DNA of 64,000 nt from the NCBI RefSeq assembly GCF_004349135.1, contig NZ_SMFN01000011.1:1-64000 (forward strand). The letters are read 5' to 3'. Of this stretch, positions 35,926-44,215 are shown in pieces; within the stretch, counting starts at the first letter, position 1, and every line of letters begins with the position of its first letter. The translations under genes and the position numbers were made by a program. The stretch comes from Flavobacterium sandaracinum (GTDB lineage: Bacteria; Bacteroidota; Bacteroidia; Flavobacteriales; Flavobacteriaceae). Below the pieces are notes generated by a model that was not told the DNA's origin, did no database searches, and saw nothing but the letters and a program-made list of their open reading frames with translations.

Positions 35926-37008
35926 TTAAGCATTCAACACTTTGTCTTGGTGACTGATACTTTCTTGGTGAATTGCTTTGAACATTCTTAGTACAAACTC
36001 TTCCGAAAGTCCTTTGGTCTCCCCATCCAAAATCATTTTGCCTAATATTTCATTCCAACGATTGTTTTGTAATACTGCGACGTTAGCTGCTTTTTTCACC
36101 AAACCAATTTCATCCGCTACTTTCATACGTTTGCCTAAAAGTTCTAACAAAGTAGCATCAAGTACATCAATATTTGCTCTTAATTTTTTCATTTTCTGCG
36201 TAAACTCATCCGAAACATCATCTAATTTTCTAACTTTTAAATCAATAAAAATTTGTTTCAACGCATCAGGAGTCACCTGCTGTGCAGCATCACTCCAAGC
36301 GTTATCAGGATCAATATGTGTTTCGATAATCATACCGTCATAATTCAAATCTAAAGCTTCTTGCGTCACTTCAAGAATCATTTTACGGTCTCCAGTAATA
36401 TGAGATGGATCTATAATTAAAGGTAAATCAGGGAATTTATTTTGCAATTCAATAGCAATTTGCCATTCTGGAATGTTTCTGTATTTAGTTTTCTCGTAAG
36501 TCGAAAACCCTCTGTGAATCACACCCAATTTCTCGATTCCGGCATTGTACAAACGCTCTACACCACCTAACCACAATGATAAATCTGGATTTACTGGATT
36601 CTTTACCAATACAATTTTCTTAGTACCAGCCAAAGCATCTGCAATTTCTTGCACTGCAAAAGGATTCACGGTTGTTCTTGCTCCAATCCACAAAACATCG
36701 ATATCATATTCCAAAGCTAATTTTACGTGAGCCGCATTGGCTACTTCCGTTCCCATCAACAATCCAGTTTGTTCTTTTGCTTTTTTCAACCATTTCAAAC
36801 CTATTTCTCCAACACCTTCAAATCCTCCTGGACGCGTTCTTGGTTTCCAAATTCCTGCTCTAAAAATACTTACATCTGAATCTTTCAATTCATGTGCTAT
36901 TTTCAACACTTGTTCTTCGGTTTCAGCACTACAAGGTCCTGCTATCACTAATGGATGAGTCAAATTAAATTCATTCAACCAATTTCTCATTTCTTTCTTG
37001 TTTTCCAT
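35926..37008 (-). CDS. Bifunctional DAHP synthase and chorismate mutase
   Basis: 360 residues. The N-terminal part (about 1-260) is a type I beta/KDO-like DAHP synthase: FRAGIWKPRTRPGGFEG, LLMGTEVANAAHVKLAL, IIDPSHITGDRK. The C-terminal part (about 270-350) is a chorismate mutase of the AroQ helical type (LRANIDVLDATLLELLGKRMKVADEIG). It catalyses the first shikimate step and commits chorismate to phenylalanine and tyrosine. The fusion allows allosteric control by prephenate or end products in relatives. It is fourth in the aromatic operon after pheA, the aminotransferase and tyrA. Confidence 0.93.
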   Translation of the reverse strand: MENKKEMRNWLNEFNLTHPLVIAGPCSAETEEQVLKIAHELKDSDVSIFRAGIWKPRTRPGGFEGVGEIGLKWLKKAKEQTGLLMGTEVANAAHVKLALEYDIDVLWIGARTTVNPFAVQEIADALAGTKKIVLVKNPVNPDLSLWLGGVERLYNAGIEKLGVIHRGFSTYEKTKYRNIPEWQIAIELQNKFPDLPLIIDPSHITGDRKMILEVTQEALDLNYDGMIIETHIDPDNAWSDAAQQVTPDALKQIFIDLKVRKLDDVSDEFTQKMKKLRANIDVLDATLLELLGKRMKVADEIGLVKKAANVAVLQNNRWNEILGKMILDGETKGLSEEFVLRMFKAIHQESISHQDKVLNA

Positions 37009-37022
37009 CTTTTCTAAATTTT

Positions 37023-37054
37023 CCCCACCCCAGCCCTCCCCGAAGGGAAGGGAG
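37023..37054 (+). repeat. GC-rich repeat c, second subfamily
   Basis: A 32-nt segment beginning CCCCACCCCAGCCC and ending CGAAGGGAAGGGAG. It is identical in reverse to 54909-54940. It lies 15 nt upstream of the aroG-chorismate mutase start codon. Confidence 0.8.
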
Positions 37055-37130
37055 CTGTAAATGGACGATTGTTACTATTTAATTGTTATTATGTTATTCT
37101 TTTTTCCTGTAAACCGTGACTGAACACTGA

Positions 37131-37988
37131 TCACTTTTTAACGTTCATTCCGTTTAATATTTCCTTTATTTTATTCACACTTTGCATTTCATTGTAAATC
37201 GCGTCGTAATCTTCATTTTCTAATAATTCTTTAAACTTTGACAAATTCGAAATGTATTCATCCAATGTTTTTACGACCTGTTTCCTATTTTGTTTAAAAA
37301 TTGGCGTCCACATTGCTGGCGAACTTTTGGCCAGACGAACCGTACTTTCAAAACCAGATCCCGCCATATCAAAAATATCCTGCTCGTGTTTCTCTTTGTC
37401 AATTACCGTTTTTCCTAACATAAAAGCACTTATGTGAGACAAATGCGACACATAAGCAATGTGTTTGTCGTGTGATTTCGGGTCCATATAACGGATTCTC
37501 ATTCCCATTTCTTTAAACAGATCCAACGCTTTTTCCTGTAATTTGAAAGTCGTTTTCTCTACCTCACAAATGATGTTTGTCTTCCCTTGAAACAATCCTT
37601 TTATTGCTGCCGATGGTCCTGAAAACTCCGTTCCTGCTATAGGATGCGTAGCGATAAAGTTTCTTCTTTTAGGATGATTCACGACCGCTTCACAAATAGG
37701 CATTTTAGTAGAACCCACTTCAAAAACTATCGTTTGATCACCAATTGCATCCAAAACTTGCGGCAAAATAGTCAATGTCACATCCACAGGAACCGAAACG
37801 ATTACATAGTCCGCATCGGCTAAATCTTCCAGTGTTGCGGCTGCATCAACAACCCCCAAAACGATGGCTTCCGCCAAATGACTTTCGTTGTTATCAATCC
37901 CATAAATTTTGGCTTCCGGATGCAGCGTTTTAATGTCCAATACCATCGAACCGCCTATCAATCCTATTCCTATTACAAATACTTTCAT
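37131..37988 (-). CDS. tyrA: Prephenate dehydrogenase
   Basis: 285 residues. Oxidatively decarboxylates prephenate to 4-hydroxyphenylpyruvate for tyrosine synthesis. The NAD-binding Rossmann fold starts with VIGIGLIGGSMV, followed by the TyrA-type HPIAGTEFSGP and the dimerisation helices with YVSHLSHISAFMLGK (catalytic-site His). No ACT domain, so control is probably on transcription. It is third in the operon. Confidence 0.92.
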   Translation of the reverse strand: MKVFVIGIGLIGGSMVLDIKTLHPEAKIYGIDNNESHLAEAIVLGVVDAAATLEDLADADYVIVSVPVDVTLTILPQVLDAIGDQTIVFEVGSTKMPICEAVVNHPKRRNFIATHPIAGTEFSGPSAAIKGLFQGKTNIICEVEKTTFKLQEKALDLFKEMGMRIRYMDPKSHDKHIAYVSHLSHISAFMLGKTVIDKEKHEQDIFDMAGSGFESTVRLAKSSPAMWTPIFKQNRKQVVKTLDEYISNLSKFKELLENEDYDAIYNEMQSVNKIKEILNGMNVKK

Positions 37989-38004
37989 CTCTTATTTTTT
38001 TTGT

Positions 38005-38080
38005 AGCTAATCCTGCTATTCGTTTCAATCTTTTATGCCGAACCCCGGCATAAAAGGATTTCCACTGCTATCAGGGCTAG
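38005..38080 (-). repeat. Dispersed palindromic element, variable-stem family, copy C
   Basis: Read on the minus strand it begins AGCCCTGATAGCAGTGG and ends GAATAGCAGGATTAGCT. The centre is a perfect 11-bp hairpin, CTTTTATGCCG with CGGCATAAAAG (plus 38030-38056). It lies between the aminotransferase and tyrA genes. Confidence 0.8.
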
Positions 38081-38125
38081 GGAATCTCGTTATCCAGAAA
38101 TTTATTTTTCCTCAAACGACTTTTT

Positions 38126-39274
38126 TTAAGCAAATCTGCTAATAGCTTCCTGTACTTTTTCTTCTTTTACACACAATGCAAATCGTATGTATCCTTCGCC
38201 ATTGCTCCCAAAAATAGTTCCCGGCGCGATAAATATAGATTTCTCATACAATATTGTATCAATAAACCGTTCTGCAGAGGTTATTCCGTCAGGCAATTTG
38301 GCCCAAACAAATAACCCAACACCTTCTTTGTACACTTTACATCCCAATTTCTCAGCCAACAGCTCCGTTAGAATGCGCCTCTTTTTATAAATTTCGTTCA
38401 TAGAATCAAACCAAATCGTATCGCTTTTCAACGCTTCGATTGCTCCTTTTTGAATCCCAAAGAACATCCCGCTATCCATGTTGCTTTTTACTTTCAAAAC
38501 AGCATCAATACAAGCTGCATTTCCTAACAGCATTCCCACTCGCCAACCCGCCATGTTGAAAGTCTTGCTCAAAGAATTCAATTCCAAAGCCACCTCTTTG
38601 GCGCCTGCCACTTGCAACAAACTCATTGGATTGTCATTTAAAACAAAACTGTATGGATTGTCATTGATTAATAAAATGTTGTGTTTTTTGGCGAAAGCCA
38701 CTAACTTTCCAAACAATTCTAAACTTCCTCTCGCTCCTGTTGGCATGTGCGGATAACCAATCCACATGATTTTTACTTTCGATAAATCCAGTTGTTCCAA
38801 AGCCTCAAAATCAGGTTCCCAGTTGTTGCCTTCTTTTAAATCATAATATACCGGAACCGCTCCTACCAAATTAGTCACCGAAGTATATGTTGGGTAGCCT
38901 GGATTTGGTGTCAAAACGTGGTCTCCTTCATTCAAAAAAGCCAGTGAAACATGCATAATTCCTTCTTTAGATCCCATTAAGGGCAAAATTTCATTAGCTG
39001 GATTTAATGCAACTCCATAATTATTCTGATAAAAATCAGCCATACCTTGTCGCAACTCTGGCAATCCTTGGTAACTCTGGTATTGATGCGCATTTTCATC
39101 TTGCATTGCCAGAACCACTGCATCAATTACAGCTTGTGACGGTTGTAAATCAGGACTTCCAATTCCCATATTGATAATGGGTTTTCCTTCGGAAGCCAGT
39201 TGTCTTACTTCTCTTAATTTTGAGGAGAAATAGTATTCTTCAATTATATCGAGACGTTTTGCTGTTGTAATCAT
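38126..39274 (-). CDS. PLP aminotransferase of the aromatic operon
   Basis: 382 residues, fold type I class I/II. PLP Lys in LNSLSKTFNMAGWRVG, substrate Arg region IRFALCVKEEK at the C-terminus. Between pheA and tyrA, it is probably the transaminase that converts phenylpyruvate and 4-hydroxyphenylpyruvate to phenylalanine and tyrosine, or that amidates prephenate to arogenate. Sequence alone does not separate these from aspartate or LL-diaminopimelate aminotransferase. Confidence 0.85.
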   Translation of the reverse strand: MITTAKRLDIIEEYYFSSKLREVRQLASEGKPIINMGIGSPDLQPSQAVIDAVVLAMQDENAHQYQSYQGLPELRQGMADFYQNNYGVALNPANEILPLMGSKEGIMHVSLAFLNEGDHVLTPNPGYPTYTSVTNLVGAVPVYYDLKEGNNWEPDFEALEQLDLSKVKIMWIGYPHMPTGARGSLELFGKLVAFAKKHNILLINDNPYSFVLNDNPMSLLQVAGAKEVALELNSLSKTFNMAGWRVGMLLGNAACIDAVLKVKSNMDSGMFFGIQKGAIEALKSDTIWFDSMNEIYKKRRILTELLAEKLGCKVYKEGVGLFVWAKLPDGITSAERFIDTILYEKSIFIAPGTIFGSNGEGYIRFALCVKEEKVQEAISRFA

Positions 39275-39314
39275 TCTTCTATTTTAAATTTCATGTAAAT
39301 TAACCTTGATCTTT

Positions 39315-39337
39315 TTCCCCTTCTGGGATTAGGGAGA
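39315..39337 (-). repeat. GC-rich repeat d, degenerate
   Basis: TTCCCCTTCTGGGATTAGGGAG matches the repeat core with several substitutions. It lies between the pheA stop and the aminotransferase start, so the family also occupies this gap. Confidence 0.55.
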
Positions 39338-39338
39338 T

Positions 39339-40166
39339 TTATAATTTCGTGTTCCTATACTCCCCTAGTACTTTGAAATATTCCGCCATAATGACCAATA
39401 AAGATTTTGCTTTTGCATAATCTTCATATTTTTCAAAAGTCACATCCACAAAAAAGGAATATTTCCAAGGTGTTTCAATTTTTGGCAACGATTGGATCTT
39501 GGTTAAATTCAGTTTACAATCACTCATCACATTCAAAACTGCCGCTAAACTGCCACGTTTGTGATCCAACTCAAATTTGATAGACGCTCTGTTAATTTCG
39601 TCTTCTGGTACAAATGAATTCTCTTTTTTGACGATTACAAAACGGGTCATATTATTTTTAATCGTTTGAATTTCCGGCGCTAAAATTTCCAAATCATACA
39701 TTTCAGAAGCGGTTTTACTGGCAATTGCGGCAATTCCTTTCAACTGATTCTCTTGAATTCTACGCGCGGTTTCAGCAGTATCTTTATCTTCAACTAGTTT
39801 TATATTTGGATATTTTTTCAGGAATTCCATACATTGTAAAATAGCCATAGGATGTGAATGGACTTCCAGAATATCTTCCATTTTCTGCCCTTTTAACGCC
39901 ATTAAATTTTGATGAATTCTCAAATAATGTTCTCCTATGATGTGCAAATTATTTTTGTCAATCAAAGCGTAATTTGGAATAATTGGTCCCGCAATAGAAT
40001 TCTCAATCGCCATAACTGCCTGATCTGATTTACCTGAAAGAAGGTGATCCACTAACTCTTCAAAGGATAAACATTCGTCCAGAGCAATATTTTGATCGAA
40101 ATATTCCTGTGCCACCTGATGATGAAAAGAACCCGTTATGCCCTGTATTCCAATTATTTTGTTCAT
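39339..40166 (-). CDS. pheA: Prephenate dehydratase
   Basis: About 275 residues from MNKIIGIQG at 40166. The frame extends 9 nt upstream. It converts prephenate to phenylpyruvate. The dehydratase domain has SIAGPIIPNYALI and the catalytic NMTRFVIVKK, and a C-terminal ACT domain (KFELDHKRGSLAAVLNVM) for Phe feedback. The ESRP-type Phe motif is changed (KIQSLPK), so feedback may be altered. It is the first gene of the aromatic operon, directly downstream of the leader peptide and attenuator. Confidence 0.93.
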   Translation of the reverse strand: MNKIIGIQGITGSFHHQVAQEYFDQNIALDECLSFEELVDHLLSGKSDQAVMAIENSIAGPIIPNYALIDKNNLHIIGEHYLRIHQNLMALKGQKMEDILEVHSHPMAILQCMEFLKKYPNIKLVEDKDTAETARRIQENQLKGIAAIASKTASEMYDLEILAPEIQTIKNNMTRFVIVKKENSFVPEDEINRASIKFELDHKRGSLAAVLNVMSDCKLNLTKIQSLPKIETPWKYSFFVDVTFEKYEDYAKAKSLLVIMAEYFKVLGEYRNTKL

Positions 40167-40183
40167 TTTACACACTTTTAAGC

Positions 40184-40212
40184 AAAAAAAAATCCCGATT
40201 TACATCGGGATT
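40184..40212 (-). terminator. Attenuator terminator of the pheA operon
   Basis: On the minus strand AATCCCGAT pairs with ATCGGGATT (plus 40191-40199 and 40204-40212), 4-nt loop, followed by seven or more T. It lies about 20 nt before the pheA start codon, so it can only act before the gene. ACAATCCC, overlapping its 5' arm, can instead pair with GGGATTGT inside the leader-peptide gene (plus 40207-40214 and 40260-40267), an antiterminator. Confidence 0.88.
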
Positions 40213-40244
40213 GTATATTTATAGTATCAATTTAATTTTTCTAA

Positions 40245-40325
40245 CTAAATAACCATACAACAATCCCTTTCTACCTTCCAGAAGAAATAATAAGAGTTGC
40301 TAAAATAAAATCGGTTACTCAACAT
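40245..40325 (-). CDS. pheL-like: Aromatic-rich leader peptide of the pheA operon
   Basis: A 26-codon frame starting at ATG 40325. Residues 6-8 are FYF and residues 12-16 are YYFFW; in total four Phe, three Tyr and one Trp in 26. It ends at TAG 40247-40245, 33 nt before the terminator hairpin. The peptide is read on the minus strand, 79 nt before pheA. Ribosome stalling at the Phe and Tyr codons would expose the antiterminator and allow pheA expression. The length and placement are those of classical attenuation leaders. The function is inferred, as no product has been observed. Confidence 0.85.
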   Translation of the reverse strand: MLSNRFYFSNSYYFFWKVERDCCMVI

Positions 40326-40354
40326 GTTGTTGTTTTTTTGTATTACTTACTCTG

Positions 40355-40386
40355 CGAATGTATACATAATTTCCAGCTAACCCAAA
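40355..40386 (-). promoter_or_regulatory. Promoter of the pheA leader
   Basis: On the minus strand TTTG (40386-40383), 20 nt, then TACATTCG (40362-40355), seven of eight matches to TAnnTTTG. The transcript would start about 25 nt before the leader ATG. In 40387-40660 I see nothing convincing. Confidence 0.6.
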
Positions 40387-40660
40387 AAAAAAGGAGGCTT
40401 TTATTGCACTAAAAAAGGATTCACTAAAAAACTGGTTATTAATTATGTAATAATTAAAAAAAGGCTTTAAAAATCTCATTTAGTTAGTGAGTATTTGAAA
40501 TTTATATCCCTAAAATCTTTTCTAAGCTACATTTTATGCCAATTATAGACAAGACAAACTCGTACCACTGCCTATCAGAGTTATTATAATGCCAAGAAAA
40601 TATCAAAATGATTTTATTTACAGAGGATTAAATCAGTACTACTTTAAAATCAATATCAAA

Positions 40661-41908
40661 TCAAGCCACTAATTTTTCGGTAAGCCATTTTTTTCCTTCC
40701 GAAATTCGGGTCACCAACATCGCAGAAACCAAATCCCCATTGGCATTTAGCAAAGTTGCCATTGGATCTACTAAGGTTCCTATAATCATAGCTGCAGGCA
40801 AAGCTTGTTCCATTGGAAAACCATAAACGGTAATCGCCAGAATTTCTCCTATGTAACCTCCATTTGGAATTCCGCCCTCGACTACTGAAACAATTACCGT
40901 AATTCCCAATGCCACTAATAACGTAATCGGATCGGTTAAATCTTTTCCAAACATCGCAAAAATCACGGCAATTTTAATAATCGAAGACATGCTCGAACCA
41001 TCCTTATGCAAAGGCGCACCCAGTGGAATAACTACATTTCTGATGTGAGCCGGAATATTCATTTTTTCGGCACCTTCCAGATTAGCAGGAATTGTAGCAA
41101 TGCTACTACAAGTTCCCAATGCAGTTAATGAAGGCGTAATATTATTTTTCCAAAACACTTTAAATCCTACTTTTCCGCCAGCAATGAAAGCATACAAACT
41201 AAAAAATACAACAAAGTAAAAAGCACAAACTGCATAATACAGTCCCAAAGGTTTTGCGTAGGCGCCAAATAATTGCGGTCCAAAAATCCCAACCTGATAT
41301 GCAAAATAAGCACCTAATCCTATTGGTGCCGTTTTCATAATGATGTGCAGCAACTGTTTCATCACTTCATTGCCTGAATTCAAAAACCTACTGAAATCTT
41401 TCCCTTTTTCACCCGATTGCAAACTGGCAAATCCTATCAAAAATGAAAATATAATGAGCGCTAACATATTTTTTCGAGACAAGAGTTCAAAGAAATCACT
41501 TGCAGTTAGCAATTGGGTTATTTGAGAACCCGCGCTACTTTCCTGAATGGTTTCTAATGGAATTTTAGAAATAATAATATCCTGCTGAATAGGAAATAAC
41601 AAGACAGCAACGAGCATCAAAATAGCCGAAATCAACACGGTGCTTAAAAACACTCCTATAACAATTACAAATAACTTTCCCAGTTTCTCTGTTTTTTCTA
41701 AATTGGCAATCGAAGATGCAATCGTAAAAAAAATCAACGGAATAATGGCTGTAAACAACAAATTCAGAAATATATCGCCCAAAGGTTTAATCACTTCTAC
41801 TCCTTTTCCAAAAACTAAACCCAATATACTTCCTGCCAAAATTCCGCCAAGAAGCAATAATATACTTTTGTAATTCTTCAAGAAATTGCCAAATTGTATT
41901 GTTGCCAT
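40661..41908 (-). CDS. Dicarboxylate/amino acid:cation symporter (DAACS)
   Basis: 415 residues, eight or so hydrophobic segments. Signatures are the Ser-rich loop (GTCSSIATIP), the PLGAPLHKDGSSMSS segment and the final hairpin with AAMIIGTLVDPMATLLNANGDL, typical of GltP/DctA family transporters. It probably takes up glutamate, aspartate or C4-dicarboxylates with Na+ or H+. It is separated from pheA by 500 bp and is not obviously in its operon. Confidence 0.9.
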   Translation of the reverse strand: MATIQFGNFLKNYKSILLLLGGILAGSILGLVFGKGVEVIKPLGDIFLNLLFTAIIPLIFFTIASSIANLEKTEKLGKLFVIVIGVFLSTVLISAILMLVAVLLFPIQQDIIISKIPLETIQESSAGSQITQLLTASDFFELLSRKNMLALIIFSFLIGFASLQSGEKGKDFSRFLNSGNEVMKQLLHIIMKTAPIGLGAYFAYQVGIFGPQLFGAYAKPLGLYYAVCAFYFVVFFSLYAFIAGGKVGFKVFWKNNITPSLTALGTCSSIATIPANLEGAEKMNIPAHIRNVVIPLGAPLHKDGSSMSSIIKIAVIFAMFGKDLTDPITLLVALGITVIVSVVEGGIPNGGYIGEILAITVYGFPMEQALPAAMIIGTLVDPMATLLNANGDLVSAMLVTRISEGKKWLTEKLVA

Positions 41909-42074
41909 AGTATTCTATTTTATTGTAAATATATAAATCTATACCACTAGTTATAACCTATTTTTTGACTTTAAAAAGTGGAATTTGCACCCATTTAAAA
42001 ATTTGAATTAAAAAAATCTTAAAAATCCTTTGAATCAGTGGCAAAAGAAACAACAAATCAATCCATTTTCTGTT

Positions 42075-42082
42075 TACTTTTG
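42075..42082 (+). promoter_or_regulatory. gldA -7 element
   Basis: TACTTTTG, perfect TAnnTTTG, ending 16 nt before the gldA start codon. No clear -33 box at 17-21 nt. The leader would be very short. Confidence 0.5.
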
Positions 42083-42098
42083 TACCAAATAAAATTCC

Positions 42099-42995
42099 AT
42101 GTCAATAGAAGTTAGTAATATATCCAAAAGTTACGGTGCCCAAAAAGCACTGGATAACATTTCATTTTCTGTCAAAAAAGGGGAAATTGTTGGTTTTTTA
42201 GGTCCAAATGGTGCCGGAAAATCGACCTTAATGAAAATATTGACCACCTATATTAATGCCGATGAAGGGATAGCAATCGTAAATGGAAACGATGTGAACA
42301 CTCAACAAAAAGCAGTGCAACTTTCTATTGGTTATCTTCCAGAACACAATCCGTTGTATTTGGATTTGTATGTGAGAGAATATTTGGCTTTCAACGCAGA
42401 TGTATATAAAGTAGCTAAATCCCGCATTGAAGAAGTGATTCAATTGACAGGTTTAAGTACCGAAAGCCATAAAAAAATAGGACAATTATCTAAAGGATAT
42501 CGCCAGCGTGTAGGTCTTGCAAACGCTTTATTACACAATCCTGATGTTTTGATTCTCGATGAACCAACAACTGGTTTAGATCCGAATCAATTAATGGAAA
42601 TTCGAAATGTGATTAAAAACGTGGGGAAAGACAAAACCGTTTTCCTTTCTACACACATTATGCAGGAAGTAGAGGCAATTTGCGACCGTGTTATCATCAT
42701 TAATAACGGGAAAATTGTGGCTGATAAAAAACTGGACAACTTAATTTCTGCCGACAAGGAACAGGTTATCGAAGTGGAATTTGATTATAAGATCGAAGAA
42801 CAAGCTATTGCAAAAATCCCCCATTTAAAATCTTTCAAAAATATACATGATTGCTCTTGGGAACTGACTTTTCTATCCGATAAAGACATGCGCCCAGCTG
42901 TTTTTGATTTTGCTCACGATAACGGTTTGAAAACATTACAACTGAATCAGAAAAATAAAAATTTGGAGGCTGTTTTTAGAGAAATTACGAAATAA
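42099..42995 (+). CDS. gldA: Gliding motility ABC transporter ATP-binding protein GldA
   Basis: 298 residues, the length of Flavobacterium GldA. One ABC ATPase domain: Walker A GPNGAGKSTLM, signature LSKGYRQRVGL, Walker B VLILDEPTTGLDPNQ, H-loop STHIMQEVEAICD, then a C-terminal extension (about 230-298). GldA works with GldF and GldG in an ABC transporter needed for gliding in some flavobacteria. Neither partner is next to it here. A general ABC-2 exporter ATPase is the alternative. Confidence 0.8.
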   Translation: MSIEVSNISKSYGAQKALDNISFSVKKGEIVGFLGPNGAGKSTLMKILTTYINADEGIAIVNGNDVNTQQKAVQLSIGYLPEHNPLYLDLYVREYLAFNADVYKVAKSRIEEVIQLTGLSTESHKKIGQLSKGYRQRVGLANALLHNPDVLILDEPTTGLDPNQLMEIRNVIKNVGKDKTVFLSTHIMQEVEAICDRVIIINNGKIVADKKLDNLISADKEQVIEVEFDYKIEEQAIAKIPHLKSFKNIHDCSWELTFLSDKDMRPAVFDFAHDNGLKTLQLNQKNKNLEAVFREITK

Positions 42996-43046
42996 GTGTC
43001 AGGTATTCAGTTACGACTATTCAGTATTCAGATAAAAAAGCTTCGT

Positions 43047-43111
43047 TTTGTCATTCCGACGAAGGAGGAATCTCATCAAGTGTGATTCCTCCTTCGTCGG
43101 AATGACAAAAT
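43047..43111. repeat. 27-bp inverted repeat after gldA
   Basis: Arms 43047-43073 and 43085-43111 are perfectly complementary over 27 bp with an 11-nt loop. The arm contains GTCATTCCGACGAAGGAGG. A variant with the same core (CATTCCGAC, AGGAGGAATCTCA) lies at 47530-47556. As RNA it forms a very stable hairpin. Confidence 0.85.
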
Positions 43112-43124
43112 TATTAAAATTAAA

Positions 43125-43159
43125 AAAGCTTCCAGCCTTTATAAAGATTGGAAGCTTTT
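43125..43159. terminator. Rho-independent terminator (bidirectional), gldA and metF
   Basis: AAAAGCTTCCA (43125-43135) pairs perfectly with TGGAAGCTTTT (43149-43159), 13-nt loop, between the convergent gldA and metF genes. Confidence 0.85.
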
Positions 43160-43178
43160 GATATAATAACATGAAATT

Positions 43179-44135
43179 CTAAAAAACCTTACTCGCTATT
43201 TGTTTTATATTTTCTGATTTCCCCATTGAATAATAATGCAACACGGGAACTCCGGCAGCTTTCAACTCTAATGATTGTTGAATTGCCCATTCGATTCCTA
43301 CTTGTCTAATATCTGCATTATTCTTACATTGATCTACTGCATGAATTAAATCTTCCGGCAAATCGATTCTGAAAATTTGCGGCAAAACTTGTAAATGTCT
43401 TTGGACCGCTATTGGTTTGATTCCAGGAATAATAGGAACAGTAATTCCCATTTCTCTGGCTTTGGCAACAAACTCAAAATATTTTGCATTGTCAAAAAAC
43501 ATTTGTGTCACCACATAATCCGCACCGGCTTCCACCTTCTCTTTCAAACGTTTCAAATCGGAAATTAGCGATGGAGATTCTAAATGTTTCTCCGGATATC
43601 CCGCAACTCCAATACAAAAATTGGCTTTATTATCAACATCCATGACTTCATGCAAGTACTTTCCGCAATTTAGTTGGTTAATTTGCTTGACCAAATCAAC
43701 AGCAAAATCATTCCCTCCTAATTTAGGAACAAAAGATTGCTCGTCTTTCATCGCATCACCACGCAAAGCCATCACATTATCAATTCCTAAATAATGACAA
43801 TCGACCAATAAATATTCGGTTTCTTCTTTGGTAAAACCACCGCAAAGCACATGAGGAACGGTATCAACATTGTATTTATGTTTAATCGAAGCACAAATTC
43901 CAAGAGTTCCAGGGCGCATTCTGGTTAGTTTTTTTTCCAATAATCCATTACCCTTATCGACATAAATAAATTCCTCGCGAGAGGTGGTTACATCTATAAA
44001 TGGCGGTTTGAACTCCATCAACGGATCAATATTATCGTATAATTCCTGAATGCTTTTTCCTTTTTGAGGCGGAATAATTTCGAAGGAAAATAATGTTTCG
44101 CCTTTTGCTGCTTCTATATGTTGTGTTACTTTCAT
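43179..44135 (-). CDS. metF: 5,10-methylenetetrahydrofolate reductase
   Basis: 318 residues, normal for bacterial MetF. Supplies methyl-THF to MetH. Motifs: LFSFEIIPPQKGKS at the start, DVTTSREEF, HVLCGGFTKEE, NVMALRGD (folate and FAD site) and GADYVVTQMFFDN. It is downstream of metH part 2, 80 nt away, in the same direction, so part of a methionine operon. Confidence 0.94.
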   Translation of the reverse strand: MKVTQHIEAAKGETLFSFEIIPPQKGKSIQELYDNIDPLMEFKPPFIDVTTSREEFIYVDKGNGLLEKKLTRMRPGTLGICASIKHKYNVDTVPHVLCGGFTKEETEYLLVDCHYLGIDNVMALRGDAMKDEQSFVPKLGGNDFAVDLVKQINQLNCGKYLHEVMDVDNKANFCIGVAGYPEKHLESPSLISDLKRLKEKVEAGADYVVTQMFFDNAKYFEFVAKAREMGITVPIIPGIKPIAVQRHLQVLPQIFRIDLPEDLIHAVDQCKNNADIRQVGIEWAIQQSLELKAAGVPVLHYYSMGKSENIKQIASKVF

Positions 44136-44143
44136 TCTTTTTT

Positions 44144-44213
44144 TGTTTAAAGTTTAAGGTTTAAGTTTTAAGGTTTCTTTCGAACAACTTTAGACTTTAA
44201 ACCTTAAACATCT
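44144..44213. repeat. TTTAAAG/TTTAAGG word array
   Basis: Short imperfect repeats such as GTTTAAAGTTTAAGGTTTAAG followed by the inverted GACTTTAAACCTTAAAC. Similar arrays occur at 56201-56228 and 60769-60795, each in a gap of this sulfur and methionine region. Confidence 0.5.
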
Positions 44214-44215
44214 TT

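Noticed and set aside
40445..40660. A second regulatory RNA upstream of the pheA leader
   Set aside because: I looked for riboswitch cores and hairpins with T-runs on both strands and found none I could support.
40589..40672. Short plus-strand frame of 27 codons (MPRKYQND...) before the symporter gene end
   Set aside because: It overlaps the end of the convergent symporter gene and has no promoter, start signal or recognisable motif.
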